Assembly (NCBI RefSeq): GCF_000420025.1
Contig: NZ_ATUD01000004.1
Location: 124,001-188,000 of the forward strand
Direction: 5' to 3'
Source: Patulibacter americanus DSM 16676
Lineage (GTDB): Bacteria; Actinomycetota; Thermoleophilia; Solirubrobacterales; Solirubrobacteraceae
Length of the DNA stretch: 64,000 bases
How positions within the stretch are numbered: position 1 is the first letter of the stretch; every line of letters begins with the position of its first letter. A program made the translations under genes and the position numbers. Under the pieces are notes generated by a model that was not told the DNA's origin, did no database searches, and worked only from the letters and a program-made list of their open reading frames with translations. Below, piece after piece: positions 8,175 through 16,708 of the stretch.

Positions 8175-8639
8175 ATGACCACCGTAATCGAGAAGCTCGA
8201 GCGTGAACAGCTCCGCTCGCAGCCCGACTTCCAGCCCGGCGACCGCGTTCGCGTCCACTTCCAGGTCGTCGAGGGCACGCGTCGCCGTACGCAGGTCTTC
8301 GAGGGCATCGTCATCAAGCGGCAGGGCCACGGCGCCCGCGAGACGTTCACCGTCCGCAAGCAGAGCTTCGGCGTCGGCGTGGAGCGCACGTTCCCGCTGA
8401 GCTCGCCGAAGATCGAGAAGATCGACGTCGCCGCCCGCGGTGACGTGCGCCGCGCGAAGCTCTACTACCTGCGTGGCCGCGTCGGCAAGGCCGCCCGCGT
8501 CCGCGAGAAGCGCTACGTGGCCCCGGAGAAGACGGCCGCCGCGCCCGTCGACGAGCCCACGCCTGCCGCTGCCGACGAGGCTCCCGCCGCCGAGGTCCTC
8601 GAGCCCGAGACGCCCGCGACGGAGTCCTCGGACTCCTAG
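8175..8639 (+). CDS. rplS: 50S ribosomal protein L19
   Basis: 154 residues. L19 sits at the 30S-50S interface. The core (residues 1-117) has [36 protein letters not shown] and the basic [17 protein letters not shown]. The last ~37 residues (Ala/Pro/Glu/Thr-rich) extend beyond the usual ~115-residue protein and are probably disordered. The frame is open 18 codons upstream, but those bases form the structured leader; ATG 8175 starts at the conserved MTTVIEKLE. It is transcribed from its own promoter after trmD and is followed 16 nt later by lepB. Confidence 0.97.
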   Translation: MTTVIEKLEREQLRSQPDFQPGDRVRVHFQVVEGTRRRTQVFEGIVIKRQGHGARETFTVRKQSFGVGVERTFPLSSPKIEKIDVAARGDVRRAKLYYLRGRVGKAARVREKRYVAPEKTAAAPVDEPTPAAADEAPAAEVLEPETPATESSDS

Positions 8640-8655
8640 TCACCCCGCTCCACCC

Positions 8656-9375
8656 GTGAGCGACGACGTTCCCAAGCCCCGGTCCTCGACCGGGGCTTCG
8701 GCCGCCCAGCACCAGAAGAAGCAGCGCAAGCTGAACCCGATCGTGGAGCTCGTCGGGCTCGTCGCGATCGCCCTGCTCCTCGCGCTGGGCATCCAGGCCT
8801 TCCTGGTCAAGCCGTACCAGATCCCGAGCGGTTCGATGGAGCCCACGCTCGACATCGGGCAACGCGTGCTGGTCAACCGGCTCTCGCACCATCTCGGTAG
8901 CGATCCGTCCGTCGGTGACGTCGTCGTCTTCCATCCGCCCCGGGGGGCCGACGGCGGCAAGTCCGGCCTCGACGTCCCCGGTGAGGAGTCGGCCGGCGAG
9001 TGCGCCGATCCTGACAACCTCGACGAGGGTCGCCCGTGCGACCGCAGCGTCGGCGGCGAGTGGTCCGACGAGAACTACATCAAGCGCGTCGTCGGCGGCC
9101 CGGGCGACCGCATCTCGGTCCGCGGCGGTCGCGTGATCCGCAACGGCAAGCCGACGAAGGAGCCCTTCATCAAGGGCGCGTGCGACCCCGAGGCGGACAA
9201 CCCGTCGTGCACCCTGCCGAAGACCATCACGGTTCCGGCGGGCATGTACTACATGATGGGCGACAACCGTGGAGCGTCGAACGACAGCCGCTTCTGGGGA
9301 CCCGTCCCGCGGGACTGGGTCATCGGCAACGCCTTCGCGACCTACTGGCCGCCGAAGAAGATCGGCGGCGTCTAG
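8656..9375 (+). CDS. lepB: Signal peptidase I
   Basis: 239 residues. LepB cleaves signal peptides of exported proteins at the outer face of the membrane. A basic N-terminus (QKKQRKLN) precedes one membrane helix (ELVGLVAIALLLALGIQAFL, residues ~31-50). The Ser/Lys dyad is visible: Ser60 in PSGSMEPTL and Lys143 in NYIKRVVGGPGD. Box E appears as GDNRGASNDSRFWGPV. Four cysteines lie between boxes C and E, in positions that could form extracytoplasmic disulfides. Start is GTG 8656, 16 nt after rplS; the frame is open upstream inside rplS but the domain starts here. rnhB begins 22 nt downstream. Confidence 0.95.
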   Translation: MSDDVPKPRSSTGASAAQHQKKQRKLNPIVELVGLVAIALLLALGIQAFLVKPYQIPSGSMEPTLDIGQRVLVNRLSHHLGSDPSVGDVVVFHPPRGADGGKSGLDVPGEESAGECADPDNLDEGRPCDRSVGGEWSDENYIKRVVGGPGDRISVRGGRVIRNGKPTKEPFIKGACDPEADNPSCTLPKTITVPAGMYYMMGDNRGASNDSRFWGPVPRDWVIGNAFATYWPPKKIGGV

Positions 9376-9397
9376 TGCGCCCCGCCCGCCTCACGGC

Positions 9398-10045
9398 GTG
9401 AGTCGCGGCCGGAAGCTCTTCGGCCACGATCGCGGCCTCGGCGTCCGCTGGGTCGTGGGCGCGGACGAGGCCGGCCGCGGTTGCCTCGCCGGCCCCCTCG
9501 TGGCCGGCGCGGTGCTCTTCGACCTCGAGCGGATCGGCCCGCGCGAGGTCCGCGCCCTCGGCGCGCTCGACGACTCCAAGCGCCACACGGCCGAGGAGCG
9601 CGAGCGCCTCTTCGGGGTCGTGCTCCGGATCGCCGTCCGGGTCGTCGCGGTCTCGCGCTGCGTCGAGGGCCTCGACGGCCGCGGCCTGCACGTGACGAAC
9701 CTCGAAGCGCTCTCGACGGCCGCGGGCCGCGTCGCCCGCCCCGGCGCGCTGTGCCTCATCGACGGCTTCCGCGTGCCGGACAACGGCCACGAGCAGCGAG
9801 CCGTGGTCGGCGGCGACGGCCGGAGTGCCGCGATCGCCGCGGCCTCCATCGTCGCCAAGGTCACCCGAGACCGGTTCATGCACCGCGCCGCCCAGCGCCT
9901 CCCGCACTGGGGGTTCGACCAGCACATGGGCTACGGCACCCCCGCCCATCAGGACGCGATCCGCACCCACGGCGTCTCCGAGCTGCACCGCCGCTCCTTC
10001 CGCTCCGTGGCGTACGAGGGCCTGCTCGAACCCGCCGCCTCGTAG
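9398..10045 (+). CDS. rnhB: Ribonuclease HII
   Basis: 215 residues. RNase HII nicks 5' of ribonucleotides embedded in DNA, starting ribonucleotide excision repair. Catalytic acidic residues are in GADEAGRGCLAGP, LDDSKRHT and LIDGF; the C-terminal GFDQHMGYGT and H...S...HRRSF motifs are present. Start GTG 9398 lies just ahead of the first conserved strand. It follows lepB, as in many actinobacteria, and converges with yraN, whose stop is 19 nt beyond. Confidence 0.95.
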   Translation: MSRGRKLFGHDRGLGVRWVVGADEAGRGCLAGPLVAGAVLFDLERIGPREVRALGALDDSKRHTAEERERLFGVVLRIAVRVVAVSRCVEGLDGRGLHVTNLEALSTAAGRVARPGALCLIDGFRVPDNGHEQRAVVGGDGRSAAIAAASIVAKVTRDRFMHRAAQRLPHWGFDQHMGYGTPAHQDAIRTHGVSELHRRSFRSVAYEGLLEPAAS

Positions 10046-10064
10046 GGGCCGGCCGGCGCGGGAG

Positions 10065-10457
10065 CTAGAACGCCGCCTCGATGTGGTCGAGGCGCACCAG
10101 CCCGCCGGACGGGTCGATCAGCACCCCGATGGCGTCGAAGCGCACGTCGCGGCCGGTCGGCCGGTCGCGCGTGTCGGCCAGCCACGCGGCGGCCAGCCGG
10201 CGCACCTGCCGGCGTTTGCGTTCGTGCAGCGACGCCCAGGGCGATCCGGTCCCGCGCGCGATCCGGGCCTTGACCTCGCAGAAGACGATGAAGCGCCCGT
10301 CGTGGACGATGAGGTCGATCTCGCCCCATCGCGTGCGGGCCCGGGCGGCCAGGACGGTGTAGCCGAGCCGCTCGAGGTGGTCGCGGGCGAAGCGCTCGCC
10401 GGCGAGGCCGACGGCGGGCCGGTGGTCGGGGGTGGGGGAGGACGAGGACGCGGACAC
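10065..10457 (-). CDS. yraN: YraN family (UPF0102) endonuclease-fold protein
   Basis: 130 residues. The family has a restriction-endonuclease-like fold and is nearly always found between rnhB and comM; its cellular role is unsettled. Typical motifs are GLAGERFARDHLERLGYTVLAAR, RTRWGEIDLIVHDG and FIVFCEVKAR (putative D...EVK active site). The GTG at 10457 is chosen because TAGCGT lies 7 nt upstream and the protein then begins just before the conserved domain; the frame is open further to 10841. It is transcribed divergently from comM. Confidence 0.9.
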   Translation of the reverse strand: MSASSSSPTPDHRPAVGLAGERFARDHLERLGYTVLAARARTRWGEIDLIVHDGRFIVFCEVKARIARGTGSPWASLHERKRRQVRRLAAAWLADTRDRPTGRDVRFDAIGVLIDPSGGLVRLDHIEAAF

Positions 10458-10464
10458 GCCGCCG

Positions 10465-10470
10465 ACGCTA
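10465..10470 (-). promoter_or_regulatory. -10 element of yraN (leaderless)
   Basis: On the minus strand TAGCGT ends 7 nt before GTG 10457. Confidence 0.55.
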
Positions 10471-10634
10471 GGCCCGTGCCCCGTGCGCGAACCAGGGTCC
10501 AGCCGTGCCGAAAGCGCGGCGCCCGTGTGCCGGTCCTGATCACCCTGGTCGCTGCCGCCCGACGCGCGGAACCGGCGCTCCGCGGGCACGGTTCCGACAC
10601 CGTTCGGCGCTGGATCGGGCACGGAGCCCGGACC

Positions 10635-10640
10635 TACCGT
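10635..10640 (+). promoter_or_regulatory. -10 element of comM (leaderless)
   Basis: TACCGT ends 7 nt before ATG 10648 and overlaps the alternative GTG at 10639, which it therefore rules out. Confidence 0.6.
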
Positions 10641-10647
10641 GGCGGCC

Positions 10648-12156
10648 ATGTTGGCCCGCGTGCAGACGTTCTCGATCGACGGCCTGGAGCCGCGTCCGGT
10701 GGTCGTGGAGGTCGACGTCCGGCCCGGGTTGCCGTCGTTCACGATCGTGGGGCTCGGTGACCTCGCGGTGCGCGAGTCGCGCGAGCGTGTCCGGGCCGCG
10801 CTGGGCAACCAGGGGTTCGAGCTGCCGCAGCGGCGGATCACGGTGAACCTGGCGCCCGCGAGCCTGCCGAAGGGCGGGCCGGGATTCGACCTGGCGATCG
10901 CCGTGGGCCTGCTGGCGGCGAGCGGGCAGGCGCCGGGCGTGCAGCTCGACCGGGTGGCCGTCGTGGGCGAGCTCTCGCTCGGCGGCGTGGTGCGGGCGGG
11001 CCGCGGGGCCCTCGTGGTCGCCGAGGGGGCACGAGCGGCCGGGCTCGAGGCCGTGGTGCTCCCACGCGGGCAGGCGCGGGAAGCCGCGCTCGTCCCCGGG
11101 ATCGCGGTGCGCGGTGTGCAGACCCTGCGCGAGGGGGTCGAGGCGCTGGCGAGTCCCGGCCGCGACGACCGGCGCGACGAGGACGCGGTCGACGGCTCGG
11201 GTGCGCTCGGTAGGCCGCCGCTGGGCCCGGACCTCGCCGACGTGCGCGGTCAGTCCTTGGCCCGCCGCGGCCTGGAGGTGGCGGCGGCCGGGGGCCACAG
11301 CCTGCTGCTGGTCGGTCCGCCGGGGACGGGGAAGACCATGCTCGCGCGGCGCCTGCCCGGTCTGCTGCCGCCGATGCGGACGAGCGAGGCGCTCGAGGTG
11401 ACGCGGATCCACAGCGTGTGCGGGCTCCACGACGGCGCGGGCCTCGTGGCCGAGCGGCCCTTCCGTGCCCCGCACCACGGCACCTCCGCGCCCGGACTCG
11501 TCGGCGGTGGGAGCGTCGCCCGGCCCGGCGAGATCACCCTGGCCCACCGAGGCGTCTTGTTCCTCGACGAGCTGCCGGAGTTCCGACGCGACGCGCTGGA
11601 GGCCCTCCGTCAGCCCCTGGAGGATGCGCGGGTGGTGCTCGTCCGACAGGGACGGACCCGCTCGTTCCCGTCGCGCACCCTGCTCGTCGCCGCAGCGAAT
11701 CCCTGCCCGTGTGGCCATCTCGGGACGGCCCGCTGCCGCTGCAGCCCCGTGGACCTGGACCGCTACCGGCGCAAGCTCAGCGGTCCCCTGCTGGATCGCA
11801 TCGACCTGCACGTCGCCTGTCCCCGACCCAGCGGCGACGAGATCTCCGGGGCGCCCGCGCCGAGCACGGCGGAGGTGCGGGAGCGGGTCCTCGCCGCGCG
11901 GGCGTTCCGGGCGGACCGGCGGCGGGCGTGCGGGCCGCGCGGGCTCGAGGCCGACTTGAGCGAGGCGGCCCGTGGACGCCTGGACCGGGCGTACGACGGC
12001 GGCACGCTGTCGGCGCGTGGCCGTGCCCGGGTGTTGCGTCTGTCTCGCACGATCGCCGACCTCGCCCTCAGCGGCGAGGTGACGGCGGAGCACCTCGACG
12101 AGGCGCTGTTCCTGCGCCAGCACGTCTCCCGCGAGGACGAGGCGGTGGCCGCGTGA
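10648..12156 (+). CDS. comM: ComM/YifB family AAA+ helicase (Mg-chelatase-like)
   Basis: 502 residues. ComM is a hexameric AAA+ branch-migration helicase that extends heteroduplexes during natural transformation. The N-terminal ChlI-like region has PGLPSFTIVGLGDLAVRESR and ITVNLAPASLPKGG. The AAA+ core has Walker A GPPGTGKTMLARRLPG, Walker B LFLDELPEF and the family Cys cluster NPCPCGHLGTARCRCS. The C-terminal lid follows (FLRQHVSREDE). The start is set by the promoter. Its stop TGA overlaps the dprA GTG, so the two are translationally coupled. Together with yraN and dprA this suggests at least residual DNA-processing capacity; no uptake machinery is visible here. Confidence 0.95.
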   Translation: MLARVQTFSIDGLEPRPVVVEVDVRPGLPSFTIVGLGDLAVRESRERVRAALGNQGFELPQRRITVNLAPASLPKGGPGFDLAIAVGLLAASGQAPGVQLDRVAVVGELSLGGVVRAGRGALVVAEGARAAGLEAVVLPRGQAREAALVPGIAVRGVQTLREGVEALASPGRDDRRDEDAVDGSGALGRPPLGPDLADVRGQSLARRGLEVAAAGGHSLLLVGPPGTGKTMLARRLPGLLPPMRTSEALEVTRIHSVCGLHDGAGLVAERPFRAPHHGTSAPGLVGGGSVARPGEITLAHRGVLFLDELPEFRRDALEALRQPLEDARVVLVRQGRTRSFPSRTLLVAAANPCPCGHLGTARCRCSPVDLDRYRRKLSGPLLDRIDLHVACPRPSGDEISGAPAPSTAEVRERVLAARAFRADRRRACGPRGLEADLSEAARGRLDRAYDGGTLSARGRARVLRLSRTIADLALSGEVTAEHLDEALFLRQHVSREDEAVAA

Positions 12157-13304
12157 GGGCCTGCGCCGCCTGCGTCCGTGCGGCGCAGACGCTGAAGGCG
12201 CTCACGCCCGACCTGGACCGCCGGCCGGGAGCCTCGCGCCCGCCCCAGGTGCTGACCCTGCTGCCCGAGGCGATGGTGGAGGCGCTCCGCGAACCGGGGT
12301 CGCCGCGGCTCGCGGTCCTGGACCGCTCGGACGACGACCTCCTGAGCGAGGCGGCGGCCGACCACCGACGTCTGGGCGTCGAGTCCGTGTGCCGTCATGA
12401 CCCCGCCTATCCGGCGCGGCTGCGCGAGCTGGGCGACCCGCCCGCGGTGCTGCACGTCCTGGGCGGCGTCGAGCGCCTCGCCGCCGTCCTCGGTCCCGGC
12501 GGCGACGCGCCGACGGTGGCCATGGTCGGCTCGCGCCGGGGACCACGGGACACGACGGAGAACGCACGTCGGTTCGCGGAGGCGTTCGCCCGGGCGGGCT
12601 GGACCGTCGTCAGCGGGATGGCGCTCGGCGTCGACGCCGCCTCCCACGAGGGCGCGCTGGCCGGCCGGCGCGCCGGGCCATCCGGTCCCGGCCGGCCGGC
12701 GGGCACGACGGTCGCGGTGCTCGCCGCAGGCGTCGAGCGGCCGACACCCGCCACGAACCGCCGGTTGTACGAGCGGATCCGCGTCGAGGGCGTCGTCGTC
12801 AGCGAGCTTCCGCCCGGGGCCACGCCGAGACGGTGGAGCTTCCCCGCCCGCAACCGCATCATCGCGGCGCTCGGTGACGCCCTGATCGTCGTGGCGGCGG
12901 CGCACGGGTCGGGGTCGTTGACGTCGGCGAAGCACGCCGACGAGCTCGGGCGACGGATCGGCGTCGTTCCCGGGCCCATCACCGACCCGGCCTACGGCGG
13001 GAGCAACGACCTCCTACGGGGCGAGAACCGGCCGCTGATCGTGCCCGACGACCTGCGCACGATCCTCGGGGAGGCCGGGGAGCACGAGCCACCGGTGCCC
13101 CGCGCGGACCCGCTCTCCGGCCTCGAGGGCGTGGCTCGCGAGATCGGCACGGCCCTGCTTGCCGGCCCCCGGACGATCGAGTCGCTCGTGAACGAGCACG
13201 AGGCGCCGGCGCTCCTCGCCGCGCTGGGCGATCTCGAGGCCGCCGGCCGGCTGCGCCGCGGGCTGTCCGGCGAGCTCGAGCTCGTGTCGCCCCGCGCGGT
13301 CTGA
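12153..13304 (+). CDS. dprA: DNA processing protein DprA
   Basis: 383 residues. DprA protects incoming single-stranded DNA and loads RecA during transformation. The Rossmann-like core is clear: VAMVGSRRGPRDT, GWTVVSGMALGVDAASHEGAL, VVVSELPPG and FPARNRIIAALGDALIVVAA. A C-terminal winged-helix-like domain (residues ~325-375) follows a Pro/acidic linker. The N-terminus starts with an isolated CxxC (RACAACVRA), commonly seen in actinobacterial DprA but with no second pair to form a zinc site. GTG 12153 overlaps the comM stop. The GALAG to TTVAVLAAG loop holds a Gly/Pro-rich insertion (RRAGPSGPGRPAG). Confidence 0.94.
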   Translation: MRACAACVRAAQTLKALTPDLDRRPGASRPPQVLTLLPEAMVEALREPGSPRLAVLDRSDDDLLSEAAADHRRLGVESVCRHDPAYPARLRELGDPPAVLHVLGGVERLAAVLGPGGDAPTVAMVGSRRGPRDTTENARRFAEAFARAGWTVVSGMALGVDAASHEGALAGRRAGPSGPGRPAGTTVAVLAAGVERPTPATNRRLYERIRVEGVVVSELPPGATPRRWSFPARNRIIAALGDALIVVAAAHGSGSLTSAKHADELGRRIGVVPGPITDPAYGGSNDLLRGENRPLIVPDDLRTILGEAGEHEPPVPRADPLSGLEGVAREIGTALLAGPRTIESLVNEHEAPALLAALGDLEAAGRLRRGLSGELELVSPRAV

Positions 13305-13359
13305 GGCCCGCTGCGTGCGGGGTGGACATACGGGGTGCGCCGCGGATGCGGCCGCGCGG

Positions 13360-13365
13360 TAGCCT
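13360..13365 (+). promoter_or_regulatory. -10 element of thiD (leaderless)
   Basis: TAGCCT ends 8 nt before ATG 13374. There is no room for a TPP riboswitch. Confidence 0.55.
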
Positions 13366-13373
13366 CGGTCTGC

Positions 13374-14327
13374 ATGGTCGTCACGACGCCCATCTGCCTG
13401 ACCATCGCCGGCTCCGACTCCGGAGGCGGTGCCGGGATCCAGGCGGATCTCAAGGCCTTCGCCGCGCAAGGCGTCCACGGGACGAGCGCGATCGCGGGCC
13501 TGACCGCGCAGAACACGACGGGCGTCGCGCGAATCGATCCCGTCGCGCCCGAGATGATCGTGGCCCAGGCCCGCGCCGTGATCGAGGACCTCGGCCTCGA
13601 CGCCGTGAAGATCGGCATGGTCGGCTCCGAGCCCAGCATCCGCGCCGTCGTCACCGCCCTCGGGCTCCTGCCGGCCGGCACCCCGGTGGTCCTCGACCCC
13701 GTGATGGTCGCCGAGTCCGGCGCACGCCTGCTCGAGGCCGACGCCCAGTCGGCCTTCGTCCGCGAGCTCCTGCCGCTCGCCACGGTCGTGACGCCCAACC
13801 TGCCCGAGGCGCTCGTCCTCGCCGGCCGCGACGAGGACCCCGCCTCGGTGGGCGACGACGACGCCGTCGTGGCGATCGCGCGGGCGATCCAGGACCTCGG
13901 TCCGGACAACGTGCTCATCACCGGCGGGCACCGGGGCAGCGCCGACGACGTTCTGCTGCAGGCCGACGGGACCGTCACCGTCCTCGGCGGCGCCCGGCAC
14001 CCCGACGGGGCCGCCCACGGCTCCGGTTGCACGCACTCCAGCACCCTCGCCGCCCGGCTCGCGCTGGGCGATGACCTCGTCCGCGCAGCCACGGTCGCCC
14101 GGCACGTCGCCGGCGAGGCCGTGCGTCGCGGGCTGCGGGACGTCGGCGAGGGCGCCGGCCCCGTCGACGTGCTGGACCTGCCCGCGTTGCGCGAGCGCGC
14201 GGGGTCCGCCGCCGACGCCGCGGTGCGCGACGCGCGCTCCGGGGGCACGACGCGCTCGATCGCTGCCGCGCAGGCCGTCACCGATGCGCACGCCGTGGGC
14301 GATGCGCAGGAGGTCCGGTCCTCGTGA
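13374..14327 (+). CDS. thiD: Hydroxymethylpyrimidine/phosphomethylpyrimidine kinase ThiD
   Basis: 317 residues. ThiD phosphorylates HMP and HMP-P to HMP-PP in thiamine biosynthesis or salvage. Ribokinase-like motifs are CLTIAGSDSGGGAGIQADLKAF (with the substrate-binding region), DPVMVAESGARLL, VVTPNLPEA and the anion-hole AHGSGCTHSS. The first ~265 residues match normal length; the last ~50 (after VLDLPALRERAGS) are an Ala/Thr-rich tail. The start is fixed by the leaderless promoter. No other thi gene lies nearby. It is coupled by a GTGA overlap to the next gene. Confidence 0.93.
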   Translation: MVVTTPICLTIAGSDSGGGAGIQADLKAFAAQGVHGTSAIAGLTAQNTTGVARIDPVAPEMIVAQARAVIEDLGLDAVKIGMVGSEPSIRAVVTALGLLPAGTPVVLDPVMVAESGARLLEADAQSAFVRELLPLATVVTPNLPEALVLAGRDEDPASVGDDDAVVAIARAIQDLGPDNVLITGGHRGSADDVLLQADGTVTVLGGARHPDGAAHGSGCTHSSTLAARLALGDDLVRAATVARHVAGEAVRRGLRDVGEGAGPVDVLDLPALRERAGSAADAAVRDARSGGTTRSIAAAQAVTDAHAVGDAQEVRSS

Positions 14328-14884
14328 GCGGCGAGCGCATCGGCCGCACCGAGGGGATCCGCACCTGGCTCGCGCTCGGTCGTGAGGGCCGTGCCCGCCG
14401 CCGCGCCGAGGAGGCGACGGCGCGGGACCTGCTGCGCACCTGCCTCGACGACGAATCGTGGGCGATGTACCGCGACCTCGGCTTCGCCCGGGTCTGGGGC
14501 GGGGCGGGACGGGCGCCCGCGCCATCCGGCCGCCGCCCCGCGCCCGGAGTCGCCTACGCCTACCTCGTCTACCCGCACCGGCCCTACGTCGTCTACCTGC
14601 CGCAGACGACGACGCTGCTGGGCGAGTGTCGCGTGGAGCTCGCGGGCCTGGGCTCCGCGGGACGCCTGGCACCGAGCGACGACGTCCTGGCGCACTGGAT
14701 GGCGCTCACGCAGGACGAGACCGGCGTGATCGCCTCCGCGCGGATCCAGACGCCCGGGACCGAGCTGGCGCGTCGCGCGGTCCGCCGCGACCTCTGGCGC
14801 CTGCGCGAGTGGGAACGCGAGCGCGCCGAGCGGGTCGCCGCCGTCTACCGCACCGCCCCGGCCCGCGGCCGCACCGCCGGCTGA
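14324..14884 (+). CDS. Conserved hypothetical protein coupled to thiD
   Basis: 186 residues, not recognised. It starts at a GTG overlapping the thiD stop. The N-terminal half is charged (EGIRTWLALGREGRARRRAEEATARDLL) and includes DDESWAMYRDLGFARVWGG. The middle has a beta-rich aromatic stretch (YAYLVYPHRPYVVYLPQTTTLL) followed by an acidic helix and Arg-rich C-terminal helices (LWRLREWERERAERV). No signal peptide, membrane segment or metal motif is visible. The coupling suggests co-expression with thiD but does not show a thiamine role. Confidence 0.75.
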   Translation: MSGERIGRTEGIRTWLALGREGRARRRAEEATARDLLRTCLDDESWAMYRDLGFARVWGGAGRAPAPSGRRPAPGVAYAYLVYPHRPYVVYLPQTTTLLGECRVELAGLGSAGRLAPSDDVLAHWMALTQDETGVIASARIQTPGTELARRAVRRDLWRLREWERERAERVAAVYRTAPARGRTAG

Positions 14885-14999
14885 GGCCCCGGTCTATGGC
14901 GCACCGCCGCTTGAGCGACCCGGCGTCCGCGGCGGGACGCCCGGCGGCCACGCTGAGCGGCGCCGCGGCCCGGCCGCGCACCCCGGCCGCCCGGGGGAG

Positions 15000-15005
15000 T
15001 AGCGT
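15000..15005 (+). promoter_or_regulatory. -10 element of ilvD (leaderless)
   Basis: TAGCGT ends 8 nt before GTG 15014, so leader-peptide or T-box control of ilvD is excluded. Confidence 0.55.
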
Positions 15006-15013
15006 TCCGCCGC

Positions 15014-16705
15014 GTGAGCACCGAGTCAGACGGCGTCGACCTGAAGCGCAACAGCCGCCAGGTCACCGAAGGTCCCCAGCGCGCCGCGGCACGCACGTAC
15101 CTGAAGGGGATCGGCTTCGACAACGAGGCGCTCTCCAAGCCGATCATCGGCGTCGCGCACGGCTGGATCGAGACGATGCCGTGCAACTTCAACCACCGCG
15201 TGCTCGCGGCGAAGGTGAAGGACGGCATCCGGGCCGCCGGCGGCACGCCGATGGAGCTCAACCACATCGCGATCTCCGACGGGATCACGATGGGCACGAG
15301 CGGCATGAAGACCTCGCTCGTCTCGCGCGAGGTCATCACGGACTCCATCGAGCTCGTCGCGCGCGGCCATCTCTTCGACGGCCTCGTCGTCATCACGGGC
15401 TGCGACAAGACGATCCCCGCCGGCGTCATGGCGCTCGCGCGCCTGAACATCCCCGGCCTCATGCTCTACGGCGGCTCGATCCCGCCCGGCCACCTCCACG
15501 GCAAGGAGGTCACGATCCAGAGCGTCTTCGAGGCCGTCGGCCAGCACGCCGCGGGCAAGATGACCGACGAGGAGCTCGACGAGCTCGAGAACGTCGCGAG
15601 CCCCGGCGCCGGCGCGTGCGGCGGCCAGTTCACGGCCAACACGATGGCGATGGCGTTCGAGGCGATGGGCATCAGCCCCGCCGGCGCCGCCATGGTCCAC
15701 GCCCAGGCCCCCAGCAAGGCCGAGGTCGCGTTCCGGACCGGCGAGCTCGCAATGGAGGTCCTCCGCCGCGACCTGCGCCCGAGCGACGTCATCACGAAGG
15801 AGTCGCTGCAGAACGCCGTCGCCGCGGTCTCCGGCTCCGGCGGCTCGACCAACGCGGTCCTGCACCTCCTGGCCGTCGCGAAGGAGATGGGCGTCGACTT
15901 CGACATCGACGACTTCGACCGCATCTCGCGCTCCACACCGCTGCTCTGCGACCTGCTCCCGGGTGGCCGCTACAACGCCGTCGACCTGTGGCACGCCGGC
16001 GGCACCCCCGTCTTCCTCGGCCGCCTCAAGCAGGCCGGCCAGCTGCACGAGGACCTGCCGACGGTCACCGGCCCCACGATCGGCGAGCTCGCCGACCAGG
16101 GCGTCGAGCCCGAGGGGCAGCAGGTCATCCGCCCCCTGGACAACCCGCTGCGCGACTCGGGCGGCCTGGCCATCCTGCGGGGCAACCTGTCGCCGAACGG
16201 CTGCGTCGTCAAGCTCTCGGGCCACGAGCGCCGCCGCCACGTCGGGCCCGCGCGCGTGTTCGAGCAGGAGGCCGCGGCCATGGAGGTCGTGACCGCCGGC
16301 GGCATCCGGCCCGGCGACGTCATCGTCATCCGCAACGAGGGCCCGACCGGCGGCCCGGGGATGCGCGAGATGCTCGCCGTGTCCTCCGCGCTCTCCGGCA
16401 TGGGGATCTCCGGCGAGGTGGCGCTGATCACCGACGGCCGGTTCTCCGGGGCCACGCACGGCTTCTCCGTCGGGCACGTCTCACCCGAGGCGTTCCACCG
16501 CGGGCCGATCGCCGCCGTCCGCGAGGGCGACCAGATCACGATCGACGTCGACAACCGCGAGCTGTCCGTCGACCTGACGGACGAGCAGATCGCCGAGCGC
16601 TGCGCCGCCTACGAGCCCGTCCTCAGCCCGGACGCCACCGGCGTGCTGGCGAAGTACGCAAAGCTCGTCGGCCCCGCCAGCGAGGGCGCCGTCACCACGG
16701 GCTGA
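15014..16705 (+). CDS. ilvD: Dihydroxy-acid dehydratase
   Basis: 563 residues, normal for IlvD, the Fe-S enzyme that dehydrates 2,3-dihydroxy acids in valine, leucine and isoleucine synthesis. Cluster-ligand regions are VGVAH-type GWIETMPCNFNH, ITGCDKTIPAG and PGAGACGGQFTANTM. The C-terminal GRFSGATHGFSVGHVSPEA is diagnostic. It is transcribed alone from its own promoter; the next gene starts 3 nt after the stop and may be co-transcribed. No other ilv genes are in the window. Confidence 0.96.
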   Translation: MSTESDGVDLKRNSRQVTEGPQRAAARTYLKGIGFDNEALSKPIIGVAHGWIETMPCNFNHRVLAAKVKDGIRAAGGTPMELNHIAISDGITMGTSGMKTSLVSREVITDSIELVARGHLFDGLVVITGCDKTIPAGVMALARLNIPGLMLYGGSIPPGHLHGKEVTIQSVFEAVGQHAAGKMTDEELDELENVASPGAGACGGQFTANTMAMAFEAMGISPAGAAMVHAQAPSKAEVAFRTGELAMEVLRRDLRPSDVITKESLQNAVAAVSGSGGSTNAVLHLLAVAKEMGVDFDIDDFDRISRSTPLLCDLLPGGRYNAVDLWHAGGTPVFLGRLKQAGQLHEDLPTVTGPTIGELADQGVEPEGQQVIRPLDNPLRDSGGLAILRGNLSPNGCVVKLSGHERRRHVGPARVFEQEAAAMEVVTAGGIRPGDVIVIRNEGPTGGPGMREMLAVSSALSGMGISGEVALITDGRFSGATHGFSVGHVSPEAFHRGPIAAVREGDQITIDVDNRELSVDLTDEQIAERCAAYEPVLSPDATGVLAKYAKLVGPASEGAVTTG

Positions 16706-16708
16706 GCG

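Noticed and set aside
13305..13373. TPP riboswitch upstream of thiD
   Set aside because: The -10 lies 8 nt before the ATG, leaving no leader, and no THI-box sequence is present.
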